From: Ulota crispa
Lineage: Eukaryota; Streptophyta; Bryopsida; Orthotrichales; Orthotrichaceae
Direction: 5' to 3'
Assembly: GCA_963920765.1 (NCBI GenBank)
Contig: OY987247.1
Span: 13,860,471 to 13,924,470 of the forward strand
DNA: 64,000 bases
The position numbers and the translations under genes are program-made. This document shows, piece after piece, positions 36,541 through 48,700 of this stretch; within the stretch, counting starts at the first letter, position 1, and every line of letters begins with the position of its first letter. The notes below the pieces were generated by a model. The model was not told where the DNA came from, made no database searches, and saw only the letters and a program-made list of their open reading frames with translations.

Positions 36541-38601
36541 AGAAGATGGAGCGTGATAGTACCCAAAAGTGATCATCCGGGATGGTTGCAGGAGTGTGTC
36601 CTGATGTTTTAAGGCCATGTGACTAGAAGCGTTTTACATTTGTAAACTATGCCTAGTGCAGGTCTCTGTTCTATTAGATTTTCTATGGTCGTCATGTGCG
36701 TCACCGGGGCATGGGCAGCAGTAGCAGCAGTGATTGAAGGTGTATTCATCCTTTTTAAGCGGGGTTTCAGTTGTTAGGATTGCGTTGGATGTTGTTGGCA
36801 ATGGGAAGACGATTGTGACTCAGTTGAGCCTATGCTTTCGGGATGTCAAAAGGAATCGACTATGGGCTTTTGAAGTAGTGACTGTAGCTACAACCAAAAT
36901 GAACCCTAGGTCCTCACGTTCATGGTTCCAGCATGTATAAGGGTGCGTTGGGTGAGAGTTGCAATTGGATGTAGTCGAGTCACAGAGGTCAATTTTTGAA
37001 CATGATTTTACTAGATGGGCATATATTGGAATTGTGACGTTGAAGTGCACAATGCTCTCGAGACGGGGATTGGTGGAGGTCTGGGGTTTGTCGATTGGGC
37101 ATTTGGAGGGATAAGAAGTTTGTTGAATTTTGGAGATTGATTTTGTGACTGAGTAAATGTGGTAACCTGCGCAGTTTGAAGCTGTTGGGGTTTAACGAGA
37201 AGTTTGTCTGGTGCATCAGGCCCATGCAAGTGGTTCTGAAGCAGGGTGCATGTTGTATATCTGTTCACGTCTTCTTTTGAGCAGGTATGCCAAATGTTGG
37301 TCAATGCTAGTTTCCGGTTTGGCGTTGGACCACTGCAGATTGGAGTTATGTCAATTTGCAGAACCGTCTATTCAAGATTTGGATCTTGTTTTGAGGCATG
37401 GATGAGTGGGAACAATGCAGTCTATTCTCCATATTTGCTGATACATTTGCCGTCTATAGGATGATTGACATTGAAGCTGTAGGTGCAATTTTGTGTGTAT
37501 CTGTTTGGGTGCGATGTGTGCCAGAAATTGGATGATGTAGCTCATTGCATATCCTATTTGCGCAAGCACATGTTTGAGAGTGTAGATTGGTCTCCTATTT
37601 TGTGGCCTTGGTTCAATGAATCCATTCATGTTGATGCATGTAAAAAGGACCCATGTGGAAAAGTCGAGTTCCTTTGTGTTGCACTTTGTTGGGCTCGCTC
37701 CATTGTTTCAGTTGTGATTTACATTCTTTGTGTCAAGTAAGGCTTTTGTTTGGGAGGCTTAGATATGGTTCAAATTCTTTAGGCTGACCTATGTCCTTTG
37801 TAGATTAAACATTGTAGATTAAACAGGGCCACAAGGGCTCAACTCGCATCCTTTTAGTAAATTTTTTGGTGCACGGTGTTTGCTGTTTTTGCAGGTCGCT
37901 TGGGAGCTTGGAAGGAAGTGTCGGTGGTGGTTGGACTTTTTTCTAAGTAGCAGTAGGCTCATTGATTGGTGAACGTGGCAGGTAGTTGATATTTGGAAAC
38001 CAGGAGTGTTGTAGAATGTTACATGGATGCATTTGATTGTCAGTAGGGCAAAGTGGGACTTCCACTTGAACAAGTGGGCTATGAGTGAGATGCTAGTATT
38101 CATGTAACGATTTGTTGGTTTACAAAGCTTTAGAGGCTTGTTGATTGTGCAATGGGGTGCCGGGTGGTATGGCTTCTTCTTATTTTGTTGTTGTTGGAAT
38201 GGGAGAGCACGGGTGAAGCATTTTTGTCATCCATAAATAGCTGCAAAATCAACAGTCTATGTTGTTAGGGGAAATTTGTCAGATATGTATCCTAGCTATA
38301 GTGTTTGAATAGCGGTTTGGTATAGTTGTTTTGTTTGGTCACAATGAGCATCTCTAAGAGAAGGTTGTAGACGACTGTAGTAATTTTGCAATGGGGAAGT
38401 TCTTATTTATAAGCAACAGCATCTTGTAATGTGAGTGGATTCATGAAGTGCCTAGATTGTAGAGTTTGCACGTTTGAAAACTAAGAGGGTGTTCGTGGAT
38501 TGTGCAGTGGGAGGACGGCGTGTAAAGAAGGCATTGCGTTGAGTACGGAGCACCTGTACGTGGAAGGTCATGCACTTTAGTGATTGATTGGGCTAATTGT
38601 G
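36541..38601. other. G/T-rich upstream region of the HNL gene
   Basis: The plus strand is strongly G+T-rich and C-poor, the same skew as the HNL gene that follows. Open frames such as 37483-37740 show no domain. It may hold the promoter and leader of the HNL gene or an older decayed relative. No further exon could be placed. Confidence 0.35.
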
Positions 38602-41600
38602 ATGGCGGTTGGTGAAGCAGGTTGCAGCAACATAGCTGCATCCACCTCAAATGATGGCATAGAGACGGTATGCAAATTGCACATGGATGTACAAAGTAGC
38701 TTGTGTGGGTGTTATGTTGGATGTTGTGTTGTAGTGTGATGGAAGCCATATGTGATTGCAAGTGTGTGAATGTGCAGCTATGCAATGGCTCCATATATTT
38801 GCTTCACCAACCTAAGGGTCGCAAACCTGAGGTGGAGATTATTTTCATCCATGGGCTCCAATTGGGCGGCAACTCTAAGGAGGCTCATGTGACTACGTGG
38901 TTGGCAAGAGATGTCATGGGTGACAATTGTTGGCCTTCAACATGGTTGGTGGAAAAGTTTCCAAATGCAAGGATTTTGTCCATCAATATAGCAAGGAGTG
39001 TATTAGAAGGGGGGATGGACTTGTACTTGTTGGGAGAGACATTGGTGCGAGAGATGGTTTTAGATGTAGTGATGATTGGGCAGCAAGGGTGTCCCGTGGT
39101 GTTTGTCTGTCACTGCGTTGGCGGCCTAGTAGCTAAGCAAATCATGGTTTCTGGAGATAGGATGTCACATGGAAATGAAAGGATGAGAAGGTTGGTGGGC
39201 AACGTGAAGACATTCTTCTTCTACGCAACGCCGCATATAGGATTGAATGTAGTCAACTTGAAGAAACTCATTCCGTACTTGCCCAAGGGGCCGTTGGTGG
39301 ACGTTTTGGAGGTTTGGAATGATAATTTGGCACGATTGGACAAGGATTTCAAGGCGGTGAACCAGAAAGTGTGCAATGGAAAGTGGAAGTTTTTTGTGGT
39401 AGAGGAGAAGTATGCGACCTACTTGGTAAGTGGCAATTAGAGTGTTCCATTTGTGGAAGAGGCTTTGAATTATTGAATAGAGGCCATGGATTGCGGTGTA
39501 AGGTGGGATGTGCGGTTTTGATGATGGTTTTGAGTTTGGGATGCAGGGCTTTCAAGTTGTGGAAGAGGCTTCTGCTAGATACGGACACAACCACGTGGCA
39601 GTGGAAGCTAATCACTTTGACGTGTGCAAGCCAAAGAGTGATTTGGATACGAGCTTTTTGTATTTGGTGGATTGCATTTTCGAAGTAGTGAGTGAAGAGG
39701 GGGGATCTTTGTTGGCAATGCCAGAATTTGCAGTGGGAATGGAAGAGCGATTGTTGATGGTGCGAAAGATGTTGGAGGAGAATGCAATTGTGGGGTTGGT
39801 TGGAATGGGGGGCATAGGCAAGACGGCGTTGAGCAAGTTTGTGTACAATCGTGAGCTGCAACATTATGCGAGGTGTTGTTTCTTGGAGGATGTGAAGTCT
39901 CAAAGTAACATAAGAACTTGCCAAAAGCAGTTGTATCGAGACTTGTGTGGTTCTGAATGGGATAAAAGAAAGAAGGATGAGGTGAATCTGAAGGAGATTA
40001 GAGATTGCATGTCAGGGCAAAAGGTTTTGGTGGTGGTGGACGATGTGGGTTTGGAAGAGAATTTGAATGCCTTGCAGGTGATTGGTGTGAGAGATGGAAG
40101 GAGTGGGAGCAGGATGATTTTAACGAGTCGAGAGGGACTCAACATGCCAGATTCATGTGCAATCATGAGAATGGATGAGATTGATGACGAGCAAGGTATG
40201 GAGCTATTTTCATATTATGCGTTTGCTGGTATGGATGAGGAGGTGAGAGTGCGGTTGCATGAGCAAGCAAAGACAATTGTGAAGGCATGTGGTGGGTTGC
40301 CTTTGAGCTTGGAGGTGATTGGTCAGTATTTGCGAAAGTTGAGCAAAACCCGAAAGAGCTTGGAAGTGCGGCAAGCAGAATGGGAGGGTACGTTGAGAAA
40401 GTTGAAGGCAGCAGAATCGTTGGGAGGAAGTACGAGTAACGAGAGGCTTTGGAAGAAGTTGAGAATAAGCATTGATGATTTGGCGGAAGGAGAGAGGAGA
40501 TTATTTTTCGACTTTGCGTGCATATTGTGGCGGAGTCCACGTGAAAGTTCCATCAGGCGTATTTGTGACTCACCTGTGGAGTTGGAAAACTTGAAGATGT
40601 GTTCTCTCATCAAGGTTGGAGTAGACGCAAAGGATTTAGTCATGCACGAACAACTACGAGATTTGGGAATGAAGATTGTGAATGAGGAGAGTGATGGGGG
40701 CTGGTGGTATGGTGTAAGTCGGTTGTGGTCATGGGAGAAGATTATGAGTTTGGAGAGCGATGTAGGCCAAAAAGTAAGTCACTATTGTCAAGTGCGTAGA
40801 TGGTTTCGTTTCCAGTTGCCAGTACCAAACTGGGATTGGAGTGGTAGTGTGTGCTTGGCTTGTGGAAGTGTGTATCTTGAGGAAATATGAAATGTTAGCA
40901 AAGTGGGAGTGACCAAGTAGTGTGTTAATGATGTTGAAACAAAAAAGCATATGGTATGGAGTTAACGTGAGGTGTTTTCCTTTGCATGGAAACATTTTGT
41001 AAGGCATTTGAGGTGAAAATATGGAATGTGGCAGGAGTTGCAAAAGTTGGAAGGTTTGTGGCGAGATGGCAATGTTGACGATGGTGTTGGTCCATTCTCA
41101 TCTCAGAAGAGGAGCTGGGAAGTTTTGCAAGGAGGTGACAATGTGAAGGATTTTCCAAAATTGCGGTTGTTGAACTTGAGGTCGAACAAGTCAGATGTGG
41201 TGGAGTTCTATTTGTGGAGATGCTCAATGGAGTTGAGATGGTTATGTTTGAATGAGACTGCACTCTCATGTAAAAGCATGGAAATGGTGGGATCTTTGAA
41301 GGGGCTACGCGTGTTGCAAATGAAAGGTTGTGGAGAATTGGAAGTGCTTCAAAGCGGGATTGGCAATCTTTGTAGTTTGAAAGAGTTGGACTTGACAAAT
41401 TGTGGGTTGTTGAGGAGTTTGCCAAACACAATTGGAGATCTTAAATTGTGCCTTCAGAAGTTGGATCTAGGAGGATGCAAGAGTTTGAAGGCACTCCCAA
41501 ATTCTATTTGTGAGTTGGCGGTTTTGGAGGAGCTTGATTTGAGATGGTGTGAAAGCCTAGAGTGCTTGCCGGAGGGAATTGGGAACTTGAACTCACGGCT

Positions 41601-43383
41601 TCAAAAATTGAGTCTTTATCGATGCAAGAGGTTGAAGGCAATCCCAAATTCTATTTGTGAGTTGGCGGTTTTGGAGGAGCTTGATTTGGGAGAATGTGAA
41701 AGCCTAGAGTGCTTGCCGGAGGGAATTGGGAACTTGAACTCACGGCTTCAAAAATTGAGTCTTTATCAATGCAAGAGGTTGAAGGCAATCCCAAATTCTA
41801 TTTGTGAGTTGGCGGTTTTGGAGGAGCTTGATTTGAGATGGTGTGAAAGCCTAGAGTGCTTGCCGGAGGGAATTGGGAACTTGAACTCACACCTTCAAAA
41901 CTTGGATCTTCGTGGATGCAAGAGGTTGAAGGCAATCCCAAATTCTATTTGTGAGTTGGCGGTTTTGGAGGAGCTTGATTTGAGATGGTGTGAAAGCCTA
42001 GAGTGCTTGCCGGAGGGAATTGGGAACTTGAACTCACACCTTCAAAAATTGGATCTTTATGGATGCAAGAGGTTGACGGCACTCCCAAGTTCTATTTGTG
42101 AGTTGGCGGTTTTGGAGAAGCTTGATTTGGAAGAATGTGAAAGCCTAGAGTGCTTGCCGGAGGGAATTGGGAACTTGAACTCACACCTTCAAAAGTTGTA
42201 TCTTCGTGGATGCAAGAGCTTGAAGGCACTCCCAAATTCTATTTGTGAGTTGTCGGTGTTGGAGGATCTTTCTTTGACGAATTGTAAAAGCCTAGAGTGC
42301 TTGCCGGAGGGAATTGGGAACTTGAACTCACACCTTCAACATTTATCTCTTTGTGGATGCAAGAACTTGAAGGCACTCCCAAATTCTATTTGTGAGTTGT
42401 CGGTTTTGGAGGATCTTTCTTTGACGAAGTGTAAAAGCCTAGAGTGCTTGCCGGAGGGAATTGGGAACTTGAACTCACACCTTCAAAGCTTGTATCTTGA
42501 TGGATGCAAGAACTTGAAGGCACTCCCAAATTCTATTTGTGAGTTGGCGGTTTTGGAGGAGCTTTTTTTGATGAATTGTAAAAGCCTAGAGTGCTTGCCG
42601 GAGGGAATTGGGAACTTGAGCTCACACCTTCAAAGATTGTATCTTTATAGATGCAAGAGGTTGAAGGCACTCCCAAATTCAATTTGTGAGTTGGCGGTTT
42701 TGGAGGAGCTTGATTTGAGAGAATGTGAAAGCCTAGAGTGCTTGCCGGAGGGAATTGGGAACTTGAAATCACGGCTTCAAAAATTGGATCTTAATGGATG
42801 CAAGAGCTTGAAGGCACTTCCAAATTCTATTTGTGATTTGGTAGTTTTGAAGGAGCTCGATTTGGAAGAATGTGAAAGCCTAGAGTGCTTGCCAGAGGGA
42901 ATTGGGAACTTGAACTCACACCTTCAAAAATTGGATCTTAATGGATGCAAGAGCTTGAAGGCACTCCCAAATTCTATTTGTGATTTGGCGGTTTTGGAGG
43001 AGCTTAGTTTGGGATGGTGTGAAAGCCTAGAGTGCTTGCCGGAGGGAATTGGAAACTTGAACTCACACCTTCGAAAATTGAATCTTGATGGATGCAAGAG
43101 GTTGAAGGCACTCCCAAATTCTATTTGTGAGTTGACAGTTTTGGAGGAGCTTGGTTTGGGAGGATGTGAAAGCCTTGAGTGCTTGCCGGAGGGAATTGGG
43201 AACTTGAACTCACACCTTCAAAAATTGAATCTTGATGGATGCAAGAGGTTGAAGGCACTCCCAAATTCGATTTGTGAGTTGGCGGTTTTGGAGGAGCTTG
43301 CTTTGATAGGATTTGAGAGCCTAGAGTGCTTGCCGGAGGGAATTGGGAACTTGAACTCACACCTTCGAAAATTTGAATCTTGA
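38602..43383 (+). CDS. Alpha/beta-hydrolase-NB-ARC-LRR immune receptor (HNL class), C-terminus frameshifted
   Basis: Exons: 38602-38667, 38778-39425, 39547-40773 and 41035-43383, all phase 0, giving ~1429 aa. Residues 23-238 form a SERAC1/DUF676-like hydrolase (IIFIHGLQLG oxyanion region; FFYATPH). The nucleophile motif reads VCHCVGG, with Cys (TGC, 39114-39116) where Ser is expected. Exon 3 holds NB-ARC: P-loop GMGGIGKTAL (~324), kinase-2 VLVVVDD, RNBS-B SRMILTSRE, GLPL as GGLPLSLEVIG, MHD as MHE. The final exon encodes LRRs of alternating LKALPNSICELAVLEELDL and SLECLPEGIGNL type. The reading frame breaks at 43381-43383 because of one extra T at 43372-43374. The LRR frame then continues in +1 to 44239. 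NLRs of this class are expected to act as intracellular immune receptors; ADP/ATP switching is likely because the NB motifs are intact. Exon 1 is inferred from the same splice position in the paralogue at 57543; a start inside the longer open frame at 38742 is the alternative. Confidence 0.82.
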
Positions 43384-44170
43384 TGGATGCAAGAGGTTGA
43401 AGGCACTCCCAAGTTCTATTTGTGAGTTGACAGTTTTGGAGGAGCTTGGTTTGGGAGGATGTGAAAGCCTTGAGTGCTTGCCGGAGGGAATTGGGAACTT
43501 GAACTCACACCTTCAAAATTTGTATCTTGATGGATGCAAGAGCTTGAAGGCACTCCCAAATTCTATTTGTGAGTTGGCGGTTTTGGAGGAGCTTGCTTTG
43601 ATAGACTGTGAAAGCCTACAGTGTTTGCCGGAGGGAATTGGGAACCTGAACTCACACCTTCAAAACTTGGATCTTTGTGGATGCAAGAGCTTGAAGGCAC
43701 TCCCAAATTCAATCTGTGAGTTGGCAGGTTTGGAGGAGCTTGATTTGGGAGAATGTGAAAGCCTAGAGTGCTTGCCGGAGGGAATTGGGAACTTGAACTC
43801 ACACCTTCAAAACTTGGATCTTCGTGGATGCAAGAGCTTGAAGGCACTCCCAAATTCAATCTGTGAGTTGGCAGGTTTGGAGGAGCTTGATTTGGGAGAA
43901 TGTGAAAGCCTAGAGTGCTTGCCGGAGGGAATTGGGAACTTGAACTCATACCTTCAAAAATTGTATCTTGATGGATGCAAGAGGTTGAAGGCACTCCCAA
44001 ATTCTATTTGTGAGTTGGCAGTTTTGGAGAAGCTTGATTTGGGAGAATGTGAAAGCCTAGAGTGCTTGCCGGAGGGAATTGGGAACTTGAACTCACACCT
44101 TCGAAAATTGAATCTTGATGGATGCAAGAGGTTGAAGGCACTCCCAAGTTCTATTTGTGAGTTGGCGGTT
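41461..44170 (+). repeat. Array of 19 tandem 147-bp LRR units
   Basis: The landmark GGATGCAAGAG (and variants) recurs every 147 bp from 41475 to 44122. The distance, 2647 bp, is exactly 18 periods plus one base, so the whole array contains a single net indel. Each unit encodes 49 residues, or two LRRs of 24-25. Copies are very similar to one another, more so in the segment GAGTGCTTGCCGGAGGGAAT. From about 44190 the array decays: an insertion of about 32 bp, then a diverged partial 20th unit with an in-frame TGA at 44400. Confidence 0.95.
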
Positions 44171-44239
44171 TTGGAGAAGCCTGGTTTGGGAGGAGGTTGG
44201 GTTGGGAGGAGCTTGGTTTGGGAGGATGTGAAAGCCTAG
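43373..44239 (+). pseudogene. Out-of-frame continuation of the HNL LRR domain
   Basis: About 288 codons of intact LRR sequence continuing the HNL gene in a shifted frame, ending at TAG 44237-44239. The last ~20 codons (after LEKPGLGGG) are aberrant because of an insertion of about 32 bp near 44190. If the extra T at 43372-43374 is a sequencing or assembly error, this is simply the C-terminus of the HNL protein (total ~1.7 k residues). If real, the receptor loses about six repeat pairs. Confidence 0.75.
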
Positions 44240-44591
44240 AGTGCTTGCCAGAGAGAATTGGGAACTTGAAATTACGGTTTCAAAAGTAGGATTTATCAAG
44301 ATGCCAGAGCTTGAAGGCACTCGTAGATTCTATTTGTGATTTGGTGGTTTCGGAGGCGCTTGTTCTGAGAGGATATGAAAGCCTAGAGTGCTTGCCGGAG
44401 TGAATTGGGAACTTGATATCTTGGCAGTATGATTTGGACCTAGAAGGATGCAAGAGGTGGAACCAAAATTCCATCTCCTCTTGGAGAAGATTAAGTCATA
44501 ATATGAAGATGGTCCATGCTGACACGCTTGCATTCTCTTGAGAGTTGTTGCATTGCGGAGAAGTGTGACATAGGAGGGTGTGAAAGCCAAG

Positions 44592-45361
44592 GATTTCAAG
44601 ATGGTGAACCAAAACATGTGTAATGGAAAGTGGAAGTTTTACGTGGTAGAGGAGAAGTATGCAACCTACTTGGTAAGTGGCAATTAGAGTGTTCCATTTG
44701 TGGAAAAGGCTTTGATTGATGAGTGGAGGCAGTGAACTGTGGTGGAAGGCTGGATGTGCTGTTTTGATGATGGTTTTGAGTTGGGACGCAGGGCTTTCAA
44801 GTTGTGGAAGAGGCTTCTGTGAGATACGAACTTGACTATGTGGGAGTGGAAGCTAATCACTTTGACGTGTGCAAGCCAAAGAGTGACTTGGACACGAGCT
44901 TTTTGTATTTGGTGAAATGCATTTACGAAATAGTGAGTGAAGAGGGGGGATCTTTGTTGAGAATGCCAGAATTTGCAGTGGGAATGGATGAGAGATTGTT
45001 GATGGTGCGAAAGATGTTGGAGGAGAATGCAATTGTGGGGTTGGTTGGAATGGGGTGCATAGGCATGACGAGTTGAGAAGAGCACAATATGCCTATTTGA
45101 TGTGCAATCATGAGAATGGAAGAGATTGGTGAGGAGCAAAGCATGGAGATATTTTCGTATTATGCATTTTATGATATGAAGTGGGAGGTTAGAATGCAGT
45201 TGCATGAGCAAGCAGCAAAGATTGTGAAGGCATTTGGTGGGTCACCATTGAGCTTAGAGGTGATTGGTCAACATTTGCGTAGGTTGAACGAAACATTAAA
45301 GATTGAAGTGTTCAACGCCTTATTATTAAATTGGGAAAAAGTGGCATTTTGGGACTTTTGA
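44592..45361 (+). pseudogene. Truncated second HNL copy
   Basis: 44592-44672 matches the end of HNL exon 2 (KWKFYVVEEKYATYL, then a GTAAGT donor). The intron is conserved, and from 44792 exon 3 follows (GFQVVEEAS, HFDVCKPKSDLDTSFLYLV). The P-loop is degenerate (GMGCIGMTS: the invariant Lys is Met) and runs into TGA at 45074-45076. About 300 bp are missing between the P-loop and the region matching RNBS-B/C; sequence resumes with CAIMRMEEIGEEQSMEIFSYYAF and a weak GLPL (GGSPLSLEVIGQHL). The copy then ends in TTAAATTGGGAAAAA at 45327, the end of a MITE family seen further downstream. The 5' hydrolase part and the LRRs are absent. Confidence 0.88.
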
Positions 45362-45727
45362 GTTTTATATTTTTTAAAGAGTATTTATCCCATTTAGTGG
45401 GAAGGTCTGTTGTGTTGGCTATTCTGAAACTCATTGTGATACTCTTAAACTTGTTTTGTGTCATTAGTGAGTTCCAGGTTTATCGTTTTATCGTTTTATA
45501 GAGTATGTTGAGCATCTTGTTGCTTTTTCTATCCGTTATGCAGCCCCGTGAAAAAATTTGGTTTACTTCACACAATCCCAGATGTAGATCCGGTGTTCAT
45601 ATTTTGTGTGGATGAATGTGGCAATAAGACAGCTTCAGATGATGTACTCAAAAAAGGTTAATATGCATTGGCTAACGCCGCTTTTATTCTTTGTCTGACG
45701 CAACGTCTATGCTGGGGTTCTTGACAG

Positions 45728-48700
45728 GTGGATGTCTGCTGTTTTGACAAAACTGGTACTTTAACCACTGATGACATGGTAATTCACATGCCGTGAGGCA
45801 CAGAAGTGTACCTGGGCCCACTTGTTAAGTTCCTTCTTCCGGCTGTTCTGGTCTCACTATTTGAACAGATTAGAAAAACATGTAACTGTTTTAAAGAAGC
45901 TCTATCGCTCTGGAGTCGCTTGCAGTTTATTACAAGTGCCTACGCATTGCCTAATCATAAGATTGCAACCAGGACTTCCGAGGTATAGCGGTGCTGGTGG
46001 GACTTCAAAGCTGGAAACAGAGCCGAGCAAGTTGGCAACTGTTACTTTGCAGATTCTAGCTGCATGCCATGCTCTGGTCTATGTTGACGGCAAGACTGTA
46101 AGTTTCCATTCAATGCTTCACTAGTTATACAATATGCAAAAAGTGATGGCGTGGTTTTGATGTGAATGTCTGTTATAGAGCTACGAAGAGCATGGTGGTG
46201 AGTGTTTGATACATGACGTGTGGTGAATATATCGGCAGGTTGGTGACCCATTGGAGAAGGCAGCATAGGAAGGCATTGACTGGATGTACACTGCTGATGA
46301 AAAGGCTATTCCTCGCAAGTCAGTTCGGGCATAAGTCCAGCATTCTCTCGTTTTTGGTACTTTTGGTAACTAGGGGTAGAGTTGGATTCGATTGAGGAGA
46401 CGGATATTCTGTTGGCTCAAGCAAGCCTAGCTCTGTAAGACGATTAACTAGACCAAATCTGAAATTTAGACAGTTCCTGTCTAGGTTGCAGATCCAGCTT
46501 TTCTCTTATGTTAGTTGCCTTTCAAATTTGAACTCTCACTCAGATGGTGGAGGTGGATTCTTCAACCTTTTTTGCGGTATTAGTCAAGCTTGTCTTGAGG
46601 GTCACTTTATTGAAAATACTTCTACCCGGACGAAGTAATTGTGCGTGTCACGTTTCAGATAGTCACCGAGCTGATTATCTGCATCATTATGTGCAGGGGA
46701 GCAGGGCAGCCAGTTCAGATAATTCAGCGGCGAATGGCTGTTGTTGCTCGGATTGATGATACTTTTCTGGCTATTGTTAAGGTAATCATTAGGCAATCTG
46801 CCACTCGAGCAGCGTGACTTGATGTAGATTGCAGTGTTTGCTATTACTTTTACTCTTAAACGACGAATTACTAATTTTTGTTGATATGAAGACACCCAAT
46901 GCGATATATCTGCAGGGACATTCTTGGTGATGTCTTTGCAAGAGCATCTCTGCTGCAATGCTTGAATAATCTATCAGTTGGTCGATGTGGCTGGCTAATC
47001 TGTGATCCTGATTGTTCCTTTTGCAGGGTGCTCCAGAAACAATACAGGAGAGATTGCACAATGTCCCTGGAAACTATGTAGAAACATACAAGGAATATAC
47101 TCGTCAAGAGGCTCGTGTGCTTGCGTTGGCGTACAAGAACCTTCCAGACGTGGCGGTAGGTTCATTGTCATTGTCGGTTGATCTACAATCTCATTTTCGT
47201 GGCTACCGTATACGAGCGTCATGCCAGCACAAATGGATCAGAATAGCATTACGGAGCTTTAGTAAAATGTTGTTGAGGTTTAATATCTTGATTTGTGCAT
47301 ATATATACGCACACACACACATACGTACATGCATATTCGTTGAGACATGTTAAATGTCTGTTGAAACTGCAGGTTGGTGAAGCCCGGACTTTGGATCGTG
47401 AAACTGTGGAGAGTGATTTGACCTTTGCCGGATTTTCTGTAGGTACAAACATCTATTTTACGTTATTGATAGTTCTTAGGGAAATTTTTTCTTTGAATAT
47501 CCAATGATTGATAAACGGTGATTTGCCGCTGTTTATCAGAACCTGAGTGCAATGCTTTGGTGCTGAAGTGCGTGTCTTGCAGGTTTTTGCATGCCCTTTG
47601 CGTAATGATTCTGCAGAAGTTCTGAAGGAGCTCAAGGAGGCCTCTCATGATCGGGAATATGCTTTTTTGATGTCTAATGATTCTGAATGCTTGTATGGGC
47701 TTTTCTTCTTTTCGAAGTGATGTTGAGAAACGTTCCTGTATTGTCAGCATTGGTGTCAGTGTCCTTAGCTCATTCGATAGTTATTGACTTTTTCTAAGCT
47801 GATACCTAGCTGGTATTTTTATTGTATAAACTGATGTGTTTGCTGCACACGACCTCATTCATAAAATTAATGGATTTTTCGTATCTACACGTGGTGGGGA
47901 TGTTGCAGTCTTTTGAGCTGTAGACTACTTGTTGTCCAACAGATGTTTAGTGTGTTTATTTGGTCGTGCTTTTACTTTTGAGTAGCGTTACCTGGAAAAT
48001 GATTTAGTTTCGCTCTGCTTGACAGGTGATGATTACTGGTGATCAGGCGTTAACAGCGTGCCACTTGGCAGCTCAAGTCCATATTGTAAACAGACCTATG
48101 TTGATTTTGACACAAAGATCTGGTGATTTAGCAGGGCAGGTCGACTGGCTTTCTCCCGATGAATAACTCAAAATACCATATAGGTATATATAGTTACATC
48201 TTTCTGAGCTCCCATTCAACCAGGGTTAGGCAAAGACAATTATTCACTTCTCAATGGGGAGCCGTCTGCATTGTTTATCATGGGCCATACTAGTGCACCC
48301 TTATACTCGCCGTTCTGGCGAAGGGCCATCACAGGAGGGGTCCTTGCAAAAAAATTAACATGATCTTGCTCATAATCACCTTCTTCAAATTTCTTCTCCT
48401 TTTCGTTACAATGAGCTTACTTGTACTATGCCTACCTACACGCTTTGCCTCCTCTAGGCGGCCACCCCCTATTCCCGTGTATACCCCATCCCCAAGGACA
48501 ACCATAACCACCACATAACCTCCATTTAATCTTCTTGAAGGAACACCCAACTACCCAACTAATAGAGATTTTATTCTATTTTAGACACCCAACTACCCAA
48601 CGACCCGACGACCCAACTAATAGGAATAAGATTATTATAGAAATAAGATAAGGTGATACCAGTAACTTTGCAAAGAATCACTAAGTAATAGAAAGTATGT

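Noticed and set aside
39349..41431. Long minus-strand open frames (up to 191 codons) opposite the HNL gene
   Set aside because: They result from the low C content of the coding strand, which leaves few stops on the other; the plus frame carries all NLR motifs.
42533..44474. Several minus-strand frames rich in Ser/Pro/Gln opposite the LRR array
   Set aside because: They repeat every 147 bp like the array itself and are the shadow of the LRR units.
45542..45657. Open stretch before the P5A remnant (GLLHTIPDVDPVF)
   Set aside because: It does not match the part of P5A ATPases expected before DKTGT, nor the NLR; left unannotated.
47295..47345. CA/TA-rich repeat as a microsatellite feature
   Set aside because: Too short and interrupted to be worth a separate entry; it lies in a P5A pseudogene intron.
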